64,000 bases of DNA from the NCBI RefSeq assembly GCF_000719095.1, contig NZ_JOEH01000019.1, forward strand, positions 124,001 through 188,000, in the 5' to 3' direction. The position numbers were made by a program, and so were the translations under genes. The notes beneath the pieces are model-generated. The model saw nothing but the letters and a program-made list of their open reading frames with translations, was not told the origin of the DNA and made no database searches. Shown here piece by piece: positions 25,742 to 34,782 of the stretch. This DNA comes from Streptacidiphilus jeojiense (GTDB lineage: Bacteria > Actinomycetota > Actinomycetes > Streptomycetales > Streptomycetaceae). Numbering within the stretch: position 1 is the first letter of the stretch; every line of letters starts with the position of its first letter.

Positions 25742-25749
25742 TCAGGTCG

Positions 25750-26610
25750 TCAGTTGCTGGTCTCGACGGGACGGTTGGGGTCCGAGGACCATTCGCTCCA
25801 GGAGCCCGGGTACAGGGCCGCGTCGATTCCGGCGAGGCTGAGGGCCAGGATTTCGTGGGCCGCGGTGACGCCGGAGCCGCAGTAGACGGCGATCCCGGCG
25901 CCGGGATCGACCCCCAGCGCGGCGAAGCGTTCGGTGAGCTCGGCCGCAGGCCGGAAGCGGCCGTCCGGGAGGAGGTTGTCCGTGGTCGGTGCGCTGATCG
26001 CGCCGGGGATGTGGCCCGCCCGCGGGTCGATCGGCTCGGTCTCGCCCCGGTAGCGCTCGCCCGCGCGGGCGTCGAGCAGCCGTCCGGTCCCGGCCAGCAC
26101 CGCCGCTGCGTCCGCGTCCACGGTGGGCAGCGTGCCCGGCGCGGGGATGAAGTCACCCTTCTCGGCGGGCGGAGCCTCCTGCTGCAGCGGCAGGCCCGCG
26201 GCCGTCCACGCGGCCAGGCCGCCGTCCAGTACCCGGACCCTGCTGTGCCCGGCCCAGCGCAGCAGCCACCAGGCCCGGGCCGCCGAAGCCGAGGTCGCGG
26301 CGTCGTAGACGACCACCTCGCGGTCGGCGCTCACTCCGGCCGACCGCATGGCCGCACCCAGGACCCCGGGGTCCGGCAGCGGGTGGCGTCCGCCCGGGCC
26401 GGCCGGGGCGGCCAGCTCCGAGTCCAGTGCGATGAAGTGCGCCCCGGGAATGTGGCCGGCGGCGTAGTCCTCGGCGCCGGGCGGCGGGGTGCCGGGCTCC
26501 CAGCGGCCGAGCTGCCAGCGGACGTCAAGCAGCGCGGGCGGGTGCTCACCGGCGAGCGCGGCGGAGAGTTCGTCGGCGGTGATCAGTGTGGTGGACTCCA
26601 TGGGGATCAT
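25750..26610 (-). CDS. Sulfurtransferase (rhodanese / 3-mercaptopyruvate type)
   Basis: 286 residues with two rhodanese domains. The inactive N-terminal domain covers about 8-140 (LLDVRWQLGRWEPG, HIPGAHFIALDSEL). The catalytic C-terminal domain covers about 165-280 with active cysteine C244 in the loop CGSGVTA. A Gly-Ser-Gly-Val-Thr loop resembles mercaptopyruvate sulfurtransferases more than the basic CRKGVTA loop of thiosulfate-specific enzymes. It transfers sulfane sulfur to cyanide or thiols in the cytoplasm. A second ATG three codons downstream is also possible. It ends 8 bp from a dispersed palindrome. Confidence 0.88.
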   Translation of the reverse strand: MIPMESTTLITADELSAALAGEHPPALLDVRWQLGRWEPGTPPPGAEDYAAGHIPGAHFIALDSELAAPAGPGGRHPLPDPGVLGAAMRSAGVSADREVVVYDAATSASAARAWWLLRWAGHSRVRVLDGGLAAWTAAGLPLQQEAPPAEKGDFIPAPGTLPTVDADAAAVLAGTGRLLDARAGERYRGETEPIDPRAGHIPGAISAPTTDNLLPDGRFRPAAELTERFAALGVDPGAGIAVYCGSGVTAAHEILALSLAGIDAALYPGSWSEWSSDPNRPVETSN

Positions 26611-26691
26611 TGTGTCCCGTGGGAGGGGCTGGAGTCGGCCAAAGGTCCGCAGTGTTCAGGACACCGTAAGGACGGTCCGGGGGTGGCGCAT

Positions 26692-27369
26692 TCACGCCCC
26701 CGCATTCGAACAGACTGTGTCGGTGTTGCCGAAGGGCAGGACGTCCGGCGACAGCGTTCCGGCGCCCGAGGTCGCCGCGGTCACCCGGCGGATGTGGTGC
26801 CGTCGGCACAGCACCTCGTACCCGACCTCGTCGTCATTGGTGGTGACGTCCCCGACCACCACCTGGGCACCCTCTATCACCATCACCCCGCCCACCGTGC
26901 GGGCGTTGTGGGTGGCCCGGGAGCCGCACCAGCACAGGGCCTCGACCTGGAGCACCTCGACCCGGTCGGCGAGTTCGATCAGGCGCTGCGAGCCGGGAAA
27001 GAGCCTGGTGCGGAAGTCGGTGGTGATGCCGAAGGTGAAGACGTCCACGCCCAGGTCGTCGACGACCCGGGCCAGCTGGTCCACCTGATCGGTGGTGAAG
27101 AACTGTGCCTCGTCGCAGATCAGGTAGTCGCAGCGGCCGCCGGCCGACAGTTCGGCGACCACATGGGCGTGGAAGTCCAGGCCGTCGCCGACCTCCACCG
27201 CCTGGGTGGCCAGGCCGAGCCGGCTCGACAACGTCGCTGCGCCCGCGCGGTCGTTGCGGGTGAAGATCAGGCCCTGCCGGCCGCGCGCACCGTGGTTGTG
27301 GTCCATCTGCAGAGCGAGGGTCGACTTCCCGCAGTCCATCGTTCCGGAGAAGAAGACCAGCTCAGCCAT
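26692..27369 (-). CDS. tdk: Thymidine kinase (type II)
   Basis: 225 residues. Phosphorylates thymidine with ATP in the salvage pathway. P-loop SGTMDCGKST (8-17), Walker-B-like CDEAQFF (85-91), and a lasso region with zinc cysteines in EALCWCGSRATHNAR and CRRHH. The family usually runs 190-220 residues; the C-terminal TSGAGTLSPDV extension is mild. It lies 46 bp downstream of the phosphodiesterase-like gene on the same strand, likely in one transcript. Confidence 0.92.
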   Translation of the reverse strand: MAELVFFSGTMDCGKSTLALQMDHNHGARGRQGLIFTRNDRAGAATLSSRLGLATQAVEVGDGLDFHAHVVAELSAGGRCDYLICDEAQFFTTDQVDQLARVVDDLGVDVFTFGITTDFRTRLFPGSQRLIELADRVEVLQVEALCWCGSRATHNARTVGGVMVIEGAQVVVGDVTTNDDEVGYEVLCRRHHIRRVTAATSGAGTLSPDVLPFGNTDTVCSNAGA

Positions 27370-27415
27370 GGGGTGGGAGAAACCTTTCAGTGATTCGGTA
27401 CGGGGAGGGGGCGGT

Positions 27416-28582
27416 TCAGCGCCGGACTTCGAGCAGCGGGACCAGCTGTTCGGCCGGGGTCATCGAGCCGTGCAGACCGACCATCGCGGACTCCCCCGGC
27501 TCGCGGCGGGTGGCGATCACCGCGATGTCGGCACTGGCGGCGGCGACCACGTCGCCGATCCGCCCGTACACCCGCTCGTCGACCACCGGGCCGAACCAAC
27601 CGGCGGCGATGGCCTGGTCGCGTCCGGCGATCCACATCCGGTCGCCGAGACGCTCGCGCCACACGGCGAGCAGGTCGGCCTCGGCGCCGGGGTGGGCGTA
27701 GAGGTGCCGGGCCCGGCCCTCGCCGCCGAGCAGCAGCAGGCCCGAACGCAGGTCGGGCTCCTCGTCCACGTCGACCCGGTCGGCCGGGGCGACGTCGAGC
27801 ATGCCGTGGTCCGCGGTGACGTAGAGCGCCGAACGCGGCGGCAGCTGTTCGGCGAGCCGCTGGGCCAGCCGGTCCACGGCCATCAGCTGGCCGCGCCAGG
27901 CGTCGGAGTCCACGCCGTAGCGGTGGCCCATGCCGTCGAGCTCGCTGTAGTACGTGTAGACCAGGGTCCGGTCGGCGCTGCCCAGGCACTGGGCGGCCAG
28001 GTCCATCCGCTCCTCGCCGGGGAGCATGCCGTGGAAGGCGCCACCGGACAGGGCGACCTCGGTGAGCGGGGTGAACTCGAACTTCGGCGAGGACACCTGG
28101 AAGGTCGCCACACCGGCCCGCTCGGCCAGCCGGAACACCGGGGGGTGCGGCTGCCAGGTGCGCGGGCTGACATGCGGCTGCCAGCGCAGCTGGTTCATCA
28201 GCCGGCGCTCGCCGGGGATGCGCACCATGTATCCGGCCAGGCCGTGGACGCCCGGGGGCAGCCCGGTGCCGACCGAGGCCAGGCTGGTGGCGGTGGTGGC
28301 CGGGAAGCCGGTGGTCATCGGACGGCCGCTGCCGCCCAGGGAGCTGCCGAGCAGCGAGTTGAGGAACGGCGCCTCGGCGGGGTGGGCCCGCAGCTGCTCC
28401 CAGCCGAGTCCGTCCACCAGGAACACGCAGACCCGGTCGGCCGGGGCCAGCACCAGGCCGGTGTCCGGGGGGTCCGGGATGCCGAGGCCCTTGGCCAGGG
28501 CGGGCAGCAGGTCGCTGAGGGCGCCGCTGCCGTAGGCGGGGACGGGCGCGTCGGCGGGATCGAGTATCGCGGTGGAGGTCAT
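27416..28582 (-). CDS. Alkaline-phosphatase-superfamily phosphodiesterase (nucleotide pyrophosphatase type)
   Basis: 388 residues. The metal-site pattern of the type I phosphodiesterase family is visible: VFLVDGLGWEQL with the first Asp, the nucleophile threonine in TTGFPATTATSLAS, YSELDGMGHRYG and TADHGMLDV. No signal peptide or membrane helix is evident, so it is probably cytoplasmic. The start ATG was chosen because the 17 residues upstream are a Pro-rich non-family stretch; neither start has a strong ribosome site. Upstream lies the DUF5998 gene (63 bp) and downstream tdk. The substrate, a nucleotide or sugar-phosphate diester, is unknown. Confidence 0.83.
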   Translation of the reverse strand: MTSTAILDPADAPVPAYGSGALSDLLPALAKGLGIPDPPDTGLVLAPADRVCVFLVDGLGWEQLRAHPAEAPFLNSLLGSSLGGSGRPMTTGFPATTATSLASVGTGLPPGVHGLAGYMVRIPGERRLMNQLRWQPHVSPRTWQPHPPVFRLAERAGVATFQVSSPKFEFTPLTEVALSGGAFHGMLPGEERMDLAAQCLGSADRTLVYTYYSELDGMGHRYGVDSDAWRGQLMAVDRLAQRLAEQLPPRSALYVTADHGMLDVAPADRVDVDEEPDLRSGLLLLGGEGRARHLYAHPGAEADLLAVWRERLGDRMWIAGRDQAIAAGWFGPVVDERVYGRIGDVVAAASADIAVIATRREPGESAMVGLHGSMTPAEQLVPLLEVRR

Positions 28583-28645
28583 CGGGTCTTTGCTGGGAGG
28601 CGGCGGCTGGACGGTGGTGCGCGGGGCGGGCACAGGAACGGCGGG

Positions 28646-29236
28646 TCAGCCGCCCGCGGCCACCGTGGCCTCGGAGAGGGCGTGCGCGAAGGTGAGCGCC
28701 TGGGAGACCGTCTCCGGACCGTCGCCCGCCTCGCTGACCCGCAGTGACAGGTCGTCGGCGGTCGAGGAGCCGGTGTAGCCGTGGTCGGCCTCGCAGTTGG
28801 GGTCGCCGCAGGCGGCGGGCTCCAGGTCGATCCGGGAGACGGCGCCCCAACCGATCGTCAGCACCACCTCGCGGGGCAGCTGGCCCCGGGTGTAGGTCTC
28901 CGGGTTGGCGACCACGCGGCTGACCACCACGGAGGAGATCCGGTCGATCCGGACGCTCTCGGTGGAGGTGGTCGCGTACGGCACCGGCGAGCTGTCGTCG
29001 GCGCCCTGCTCGTCGGTGTGGCTGACGATGAATCGGCTGTCGGTGAGGACCAGCACGGTGACGTGGCGACGGACCTCGTTGGCGTCGAAGGTCGTCTCCT
29101 GGTGCACCAGGAAGGCGGTGACGGGCTCGGCTCCGACCGCGGACTCGACGGCCTCGATGACGAGGGTCGGGTAGTAGCCGCTGCGCTCGATCGCGGAGCG
29201 CAGCCCCTGGGTGGTGGTCATACCGGTCTTCGCCAT
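28646..29236 (-). CDS. DUF5998 protein
   Basis: 196 residues. Starts MAKTGMTTTQGLRSAIERSGYYP and has FLVHQETTFDANEVRRHVTVLVLTD, then LEPAACGDPNCEADHGYTG with two cysteines, and a helical end. It is soluble, with no known catalytic motif. Streptomycete genomes keep it next to the phosphodiesterase-like gene and tdk. GGAGG lies almost touching the chosen ATG, so the ATG at 29221 (MTTTQ) is a fair alternative. Function unknown. Confidence 0.78.
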   Translation of the reverse strand: MAKTGMTTTQGLRSAIERSGYYPTLVIEAVESAVGAEPVTAFLVHQETTFDANEVRRHVTVLVLTDSRFIVSHTDEQGADDSSPVPYATTSTESVRIDRISSVVVSRVVANPETYTRGQLPREVVLTIGWGAVSRIDLEPAACGDPNCEADHGYTGSSTADDLSLRVSEAGDGPETVSQALTFAHALSEATVAAGG

Positions 29237-29314
29237 ACCTCCATCCTGGCACGTACTGCTGACACTGTGCGCCACCGCGCCCGGTCTGTCGGTGCCCGCC
29301 GTACGAGCGGGCCG

Positions 29315-32065
29315 CTACTGGCCGAGGGCCCGCGGGCCGAGGTCGGTACGGGCAGGGAGGTGGGCCAGCCGGACCGAGGCGCCGAGGACGGCGAGACCGT
29401 GCGGGGCGACGACCACCGGCTCCAGGGTCAGCGCGGCGACCTCGGGCAGGTCGTCGACCAGCTGGGACACCCGCAGCAGCAGTTCCTCCAGGGCGTCGGT
29501 GTCGACCGGTTCGGCACCGCGCCAGCCGAACAGCAGCGGTGCCGCCTTGATCTCCCGGACCAGCCCGGCGACATCGCGGTCGGTGGCGGGGACGAGCCGG
29601 TGCGCCAGGTCGCCGAGGAGTTCGGAGGCGGCCCCGGCCAGACCGAAGGAGAGGATGGCGCCGACGGCGGGGTCCACGGTGGCGGAGACGGTGGTGTCCA
29701 CCCCGCGCGCGGCCATCGGCTGCACCACCAGCCGGGCGTCCGGGCCCAGCAGCGCGGTGGTCTCCCGGTGGGCCCGGCGCAGCTCGGTCTCGTTGGCCAG
29801 GTCCAGCCGGACGCTGCCCAGGTCGGGGCGGTGCCGCAGACCGGGGGCGGTGGCCTTGAGGGCGACCGGGTAGCCGAGTTCGGCGGCTGCCGTGACAGCT
29901 GACTGCTCGTCGGCGGCCGGGCGGGCGCAGAGCACCCGGATGCCGTAGTGCGCCAGCAGCTCGGCCGAGGCCGTCTCGTCCAGCCGCACCTCGGAGGCGC
30001 TGCTCAGCGCGGTGGCGACCTGGCGTCGGGCCGGCGCCTCGGCGACTCCGTCCAGTTCGGGGATGCGGCCGGTGTCGGTGTTGGCCCGGCGCCAGGCGGA
30101 GTGGCGGACGGCGTGGGCCAGCGCGCGGACCGCGCGTTCGGGGCGGGGGTAGGCGGGGAGGCCGGGCCGCCCCAGCTCGGGCAGCGCCAGGTGGATCAGC
30201 AGCATCGGCTTGCCGGCGGCGGCGGCCCTGGTCGCGGCGGTGGCGAGGGCCTCGGCGACGGGGTCCAGGCCGGGCCCGCCCGCTCCTGGCCGGTCCGCCT
30301 CCAGCAGGCCCGAGCCGGGGAACCGGGGCAGCTCGGCGACGCCGATGGGCGGGATGACCACGGCGACCACGACATCGCTGTCGGGCCGGTCGACGGCGGC
30401 GGTCAGCCCCGCGGTGAAGTCCTCGGGGGTGGCGCTGGTGGTGAGGTCGACCGGCGGCAGCGGCCGCAGCCCGGCGCTGAGCGCCGCGTCATGGGTGAGC
30501 AGCCCGAGCGAGTCGGAGTTGCCGACGATCGCGATCCGGTCGCCGGCCGGCAGCGGCTGGTGGGCCAGCAGGTCGGCGGTGTCGTAGAGCTCGGTGATGG
30601 TGTCCACCCGGACCACCCCGGCCTGCTGGAACAGGGTGTCCACGGTGCTGTCGTCGATCCGGGTGACGGCGGCCGCATGGCCCGCCGGGACGCTTCCGGT
30701 GTGGCGGCCGCCCTTGATCACCACGATCGGCTTGTCGGCGGCGATCCGGCGGGCGATCCGGCTGAACTTGCGGGGGTTGCCGAAGGACTCCAGGTAGAGC
30801 AGGACGACCCGGGTGGCCTCGTCCTCCTCCCAGTACTGCAGCAGGTCGTTGCCGGAGACGTCGGCGCGGTTGCCTGCGGAGGCGAAAGAGGACAGGCCGA
30901 GGCCGCGCCGTTGGGCGGCCTCCAGCAGGGCGGCGCCGATGGCGCCGGACTGGCTGAAGACGCCGAGCGGGCCCCGGGCCGGGAGCTGCGGCGAGAGGGA
31001 GGCGTTGAGCCGGACCGCGGGGTCGGTGTTGAGCAGCCCGAAGGCGTTGGGACCGATCACCCGCATCCCGGCGGCCCGGGCCTGGCGGACCAGGTCGCGC
31101 TGCCGGGCCCGTCCGGTGACGCCGGTCTCGGCGTAGCCAGCGGTCACCACGACCAGACCCAGCACCCCGTGCGCCCCGCACTCGGCGACTACCGCCGGGA
31201 CCTGGTCGGCGGGGACCGCGATCACCGCGAGGTCCACCGGGTCCGGCAGTTCGGCGAGGCTGCGACGGAGCGGGACGCCGTCCAGCTCGTCGGAGTCGGC
31301 GTTGCGGTTGACGGCCTGGACCCGTCCGGTGAAGCCGCTGCCGAGCAGGTTGCGCAGGACGCTGCGGCCGACGCCGCCCGGGCCCCGGCCCGCGCCGATG
31401 ACCGCAACCGAGCCGGGGGCCAGCAGCCGCTGGACGGACTGGGCCTCGGCGCGGTGCTCGCGGGAGCGCATTACCGCGAGGGACTGCTCGGTGGGCTCCA
31501 GGTCCAGCTCGAAGTGCATCACCCCGTCGGCGAAGCTGCGGTGCTGGGTGTAGCCGGCGTCGGTGAAGACCTTGCCCATCTTGCGGTTGTCCGGCAGCAC
31601 CTCGGCGATGAAGCGGCGGATGCCGCGCTCCCTGGCGACTGCGGCGATGTGCTCCAGCAGCGCGGAGGCGACGCCGCGGCCCTGGTGGGCGTCCTGGACC
31701 AGGAAGGCGACCTCGGCGTCGGTCCCGTCCTCGGCCGGGCGGCCGGTCCCGTCGATGCGGTCGAAGCGGACCGTGGCGATGATCTCGTCGCGGACCAGCA
31801 CCGCCAGGCCGACCCGGTTGACGTAGTCGTGGTGGGTGAATCGGCGCACGTCGCGGTCGGAGAGCCGGGGGTAGGGCGCGAAGAAGCGGAAGTACTTGGA
31901 GCGGTCCGAGACCTCGGTGTAGAAGGCGACCAGCCGGCCCGCGTCGTCCGGGGTGAGCGGGCGGATCCGGGCGGTGCCGCCGTCACGCAGCACGATGTCC
32001 GCCTCCCAGTGGGCGGGGTAGGAGGGCGGCGCGTCCCCGGCCGGCGGGTCCTGCGTACTGGTCAC
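29315..32065 (-). CDS. GNAT acetyltransferase fused to an ADP-forming acyl-CoA synthetase-like protein (Pat type)
   Basis: 916 residues. The N-terminal GNAT domain (about 20-195) has the acetyl-CoA loop QGRGVAS. It is followed by a CoA-binding Rossmann domain (about 210-345, VAVIGAGRGPGGVGRSVLRN), succinyl-CoA-ligase-like domains (about 350-520, GVFSQSGAIGAALLEAA) and a C-terminal ATP-grasp-like domain (about 690-900). Family members of this layout act as protein lysine acetyltransferases that silence acyl-CoA synthetases in response to acetyl-CoA; the S. lividans PatA type has the GNAT at the N-terminus (recalled). An acyl-CoA synthetase and an acetate-type symporter elsewhere in the window are plausible partners. 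The GTG start has no ribosome site, but TAACCT lies six bases upstream, so the message may be leaderless. Confidence 0.85.
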   Translation of the reverse strand: MTSTQDPPAGDAPPSYPAHWEADIVLRDGGTARIRPLTPDDAGRLVAFYTEVSDRSKYFRFFAPYPRLSDRDVRRFTHHDYVNRVGLAVLVRDEIIATVRFDRIDGTGRPAEDGTDAEVAFLVQDAHQGRGVASALLEHIAAVARERGIRRFIAEVLPDNRKMGKVFTDAGYTQHRSFADGVMHFELDLEPTEQSLAVMRSREHRAEAQSVQRLLAPGSVAVIGAGRGPGGVGRSVLRNLLGSGFTGRVQAVNRNADSDELDGVPLRRSLAELPDPVDLAVIAVPADQVPAVVAECGAHGVLGLVVVTAGYAETGVTGRARQRDLVRQARAAGMRVIGPNAFGLLNTDPAVRLNASLSPQLPARGPLGVFSQSGAIGAALLEAAQRRGLGLSSFASAGNRADVSGNDLLQYWEEDEATRVVLLYLESFGNPRKFSRIARRIAADKPIVVIKGGRHTGSVPAGHAAAVTRIDDSTVDTLFQQAGVVRVDTITELYDTADLLAHQPLPAGDRIAIVGNSDSLGLLTHDAALSAGLRPLPPVDLTTSATPEDFTAGLTAAVDRPDSDVVVAVVIPPIGVAELPRFPGSGLLEADRPGAGGPGLDPVAEALATAATRAAAAGKPMLLIHLALPELGRPGLPAYPRPERAVRALAHAVRHSAWRRANTDTGRIPELDGVAEAPARRQVATALSSASEVRLDETASAELLAHYGIRVLCARPAADEQSAVTAAAELGYPVALKATAPGLRHRPDLGSVRLDLANETELRRAHRETTALLGPDARLVVQPMAARGVDTTVSATVDPAVGAILSFGLAGAASELLGDLAHRLVPATDRDVAGLVREIKAAPLLFGWRGAEPVDTDALEELLLRVSQLVDDLPEVAALTLEPVVVAPHGLAVLGASVRLAHLPARTDLGPRALGQ

Positions 32066-32220
32066 GGGGTCAGGTTACGGGCTCCCCGGGCCGTCGGCCG
32101 CAGGATGCGCGGCGGGATGCGCGACGGCGGACCAGGCGGCAGGGTGGGGAGCAGCGGGGCCGTCCCGCCCGACCGGCGCAGGACCTTCGGCAGGGCCGGG
32201 ACCTGCCGGGTTCATGCGAG

Positions 32221-32236
32221 AATGGTCTAGACAACT
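32221..32236. promoter_or_regulatory. DasR-type operator (dre) before ptsH
   Basis: AATGGTCTAGACAACT keeps 10 of 12 bases of the TGGTCTAGACCA core and lies 55-70 bp upstream of the ptsH ATG. Control of PTS genes, including ptsH, by DasR is established in Streptomyces, so this placement is expected. Confidence 0.75.
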
Positions 32237-32290
32237 TGGACCACGAGATCCGGTTCGACCCGAGACTTGCCACCCGAAAGGCAGCGCATC

Positions 32291-32569
32291 ATGGCTGAGC
32301 GCCACGTCACCATTGGCTGGGCCGAGGGCCTGCACGCCCGTCCCGCCTCCGTCTTCGTCCGTGCGGCCGGTGCCGTCGGCGTTCCGGTCACCATCTCCAA
32401 GGTCGGCGGCACCCCCGTCAACGCCGCCTCGATGCTGGCCCTGCTGGGCCTGGGCGCGCAGGGCGGCGAGGAGGTCGTGCTCGCCTCGGACGCCGAGGGC
32501 GCCGACGCCGCGCTGGACCGGATGGCCAAGCTGGTCAGCGAGGGCCTGGACGAGCTGCCCCCCGCCTGA
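32291..32569 (+). CDS. ptsH: Phosphocarrier protein HPr
   Basis: 92 residues. HPr takes phosphate from enzyme I and passes it to sugar-specific IIA proteins of the PTS. The active histidine is H15 in GLHARPASVF. The regulatory-serine region is VNAASMLALLG (S47), present in form although actinobacteria generally lack HPr kinase. The ATG has GAAAGG nine bases upstream. The gene stands alone with its own DasR-type site and terminator; enzyme I is not nearby. Streptomyces uses this PTS for N-acetylglucosamine and fructose. Confidence 0.94.
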   Translation: MAERHVTIGWAEGLHARPASVFVRAAGAVGVPVTISKVGGTPVNAASMLALLGLGAQGGEEVVLASDAEGADAALDRMAKLVSEGLDELPPA

Positions 32570-32627
32570 ACCGCTCCCGCCCCGGCCGGTCACGCGCCGG
32601 CGCCCGCCACGACCGGGGCCGGCCACC

Positions 32628-32664
32628 GGAAAGCCGCCTCCCCTCGCCCGGGGGGCGGCTTTCC
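32628..32664 (+). terminator. Intrinsic terminator after ptsH
   Basis: GGAAAGCCGCC pairs with GGCGGCTTTCC across a short C-rich loop, with extra CCC/GGG pairs, 59 bp after the ptsH stop. Confidence 0.75.
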
Positions 32665-32753
32665 CGCGTGGTGCCCTTGACCCCCGGGGTGCGCTGCTGC
32701 GAACGTGCCGCCGAGGGACCGCAGTGCGGCGGGCCCCGGGGAGGGAGTGCACC

Positions 32754-34538
32754 GTGGCGGACAGCGCCGACCAGGAGTTCGCCTACCAGGAGTTCGCGTA
32801 CCAGGAGTTCAAGGCCGCGCGGGACCATCTGCTGCGGCACCGCGGCGACCTCGACGGAGCCCGGGACTTCCCCCGTCCCCGCGCGGAGCACTTCAACTGG
32901 GCCCTGGACTGGTTCGACCGCGAGGCGGCCGGGAACGACGCCGTCGCCCTCCGGGTGGTCGACCTGGACACCGACGGCGGCGTGCTGCGCGAGACCGCGC
33001 TGGGCTTCGCCGAGCTGAGCCGCCGTTCGGACCAGGTGGCCGGCTGGCTCGCCGCCCAGGGCGTCGGCCGCGGCGACCGGGTCCTGCTGCTGCTCGGCAA
33101 CCGGGTCGCGCTGTGGGAGACCATGCTCGCCGCGATCAAACTCGGCGCCGTGGTCATCCCGGCCAGCACCCTGCTCTCCCCCGAGGACCTCGCCGACCGG
33201 GTGGCCCGCGGCGCGGTGCGCTTCGTCGTCGCCGAGGCGGCGCTGGTCGGCGGATTCGCCGCGGTCGACGGCCTGGGCACCGACTGGACCGGGATCACGG
33301 TCGACGGACCGGCCGAGCACTGGCTGCGCTACGAGGACGCCTACGCCCACGAGGGCGAGTTCCGGCCGTCCGGGGCCACCCGGGCCGACGACCCGCTGCT
33401 GCTCTACTTCACCTCCGGCACCACCAGCAGTCCCAAGCTGGTGCAGCACACCCACCGCTCGTATCCGGTGGGTCACCTCTCCACGATGTACTGGATCGGG
33501 CTGCGCCCCGGCGACGTCCACCTCAACGTCTCCTCCCCCGGCTGGGCCAAGCACGCCTGGAGCAACTTCTTCGCGCCGTGGAACGCCGGGGCCGAGATCC
33601 TGATCGTCAATCAGCCGCGCTTCGCCGCGCGCCCCCTGCTGGACGCCATGGCACGGCTCGGGGTCACCTCCTTCTGCGCGCCGCCCACGGTGTGGCGGAT
33701 GCTAGTGTTGGAGGACCTGACGCGGTGGAAGGTGCCGCTGCGCGAGCTGGTCGGGGCCGGCGAGCCGCTGAACCCGGAGATCATCGAACGGGTCCGGGAC
33801 GCCTGGGGCGTGCTGCTGCGGGACGGCTTCGGCCAGACCGAGACCACCGCGCAGGTGGGCAACCCGCCCGGGATCGAGGTCCGCCCCGGCTCGATGGGAC
33901 TGCCGCTGCCCGGCTACGAGATCGCCCTGGTCGACCCGCTGACCGGCGTGGTCGTCACCGAGCCCGGTGCCGAGGGCGAGATCTGCCTGCCGCTGGCGAG
34001 CGAGCCGCTCGGCCTGATGACGGGCTACCAGGACGACCCGGAGCGGCAGGCCGAGGCCACCGCCGGCGGTTTCTACCACACCGGGGACGTGGCCTTCCGC
34101 GAGGCCGACGGCTACGTCACCTACGTCGGCCGAACTGACGACGTGTTCAAGTCGAGCGATTACCGGATCTCGCCGTTCGAGTTGGAGAGCGTGCTGATCG
34201 AGCACCCCGCGGTGGCCGAGGCCGCCGTGGTCCCCTCGCCCGACCCGGTGCGGCTGTCGGTGCCCAAGGCCTACCTGGTGACCGCCCCCGGCCACGAACC
34301 GGACGCGGAGACCGCGCGCTCCGTCCTGGAGTTCGCCAGGGCCCGGCTGGCCCCCTACAAGCGGGTCCGGCGGCTGGAGTTCGCGGCGCTGCCGAAGACG
34401 GTCTCCGGCAAGATCCGCAGGGTCGAACTGCGCGGGCGCGAGCACGATCTGCACGGCGGCCCGGAGGCCCCGGCGCGCGGTCCCGGCCGCGGCACCACCG
34501 AGTTCTGGGAGGAGGATTTCCCCCGGGAACAGCCCTGA
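32754..34538 (+). CDS. AMP-forming acyl-CoA synthetase (medium-chain type)
   Basis: 594 residues. Adenylates a carboxylic acid and transfers the acyl group to CoA. Motifs: LLYFTSGTTSSPKLVQHTH (ATP loop), DGFGQTETT, the hinge HTGDVAFREADGYVTYVGR followed by DDVFKSSDYRISPFELE, and the catalytic lysine in PKTVSGKIRR. The long N-terminal part (NWALDWFDREAAG) is typical of the medium-chain/benzoate-type subgroup. The GTG start has GGGAGGGA upstream. The first 25 residues contain three copies of a five-residue unit (QEFAY) from a 15-bp DNA repeat. It may be a target of the GNAT/ligase protein encoded 0.7 kb away. The acid substrate is unknown. Confidence 0.88.
   Translation: MADSADQEFAYQEFAYQEFKAARDHLLRHRGDLDGARDFPRPRAEHFNWALDWFDREAAGNDAVALRVVDLDTDGGVLRETALGFAELSRRSDQVAGWLAAQGVGRGDRVLLLLGNRVALWETMLAAIKLGAVVIPASTLLSPEDLADRVARGAVRFVVAEAALVGGFAAVDGLGTDWTGITVDGPAEHWLRYEDAYAHEGEFRPSGATRADDPLLLYFTSGTTSSPKLVQHTHRSYPVGHLSTMYWIGLRPGDVHLNVSSPGWAKHAWSNFFAPWNAGAEILIVNQPRFAARPLLDAMARLGVTSFCAPPTVWRMLVLEDLTRWKVPLRELVGAGEPLNPEIIERVRDAWGVLLRDGFGQTETTAQVGNPPGIEVRPGSMGLPLPGYEIALVDPLTGVVVTEPGAEGEICLPLASEPLGLMTGYQDDPERQAEATAGGFYHTGDVAFREADGYVTYVGRTDDVFKSSDYRISPFELESVLIEHPAVAEAAVVPSPDPVRLSVPKAYLVTAPGHEPDAETARSVLEFARARLAPYKRVRRLEFAALPKTVSGKIRRVELRGREHDLHGGPEAPARGPGRGTTEFWEEDFPREQP
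32770..32814. repeat. In-frame 15-bp tandem repeat in the acyl-CoA synthetase gene
   Basis: Three units of ACCAGGAGTTCGCNT at 32770-32784, 32785-32799 and 32800-32814, the last diverged at its end. They encode the YQEFA repeat near the N-terminus. Confidence 0.9.
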
Positions 34539-34782
34539 CCTCCGCCCTGTTGTGTTAACAACCGGTGACACAGCGGACGATGACGAATCTGCCACTCGCG
34601 CAACCACCCCCCGGCATGGTCTGATACGCCCACGACCCACGCGGCACAGACATTCCATGCCCCTGATGCACGTTCGGTCGCACCCGACCACGGCCATGGC
34701 CCCCGCCCTCACGGGCGCTGTGAACCTGTGTCACCACGAAGCCCTTCCACGTCCTGCCGGCCTTCGTCCTGGAGACACCGAT

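Noticed and set aside
32214..34538. HPr-acyl-CoA synthetase fusion
   Set aside because: The upstream part of that frame overlaps ptsH in another frame; a good GTG with GGGAGGGA at 32754 starts the synthetase, and a terminator separates the genes.
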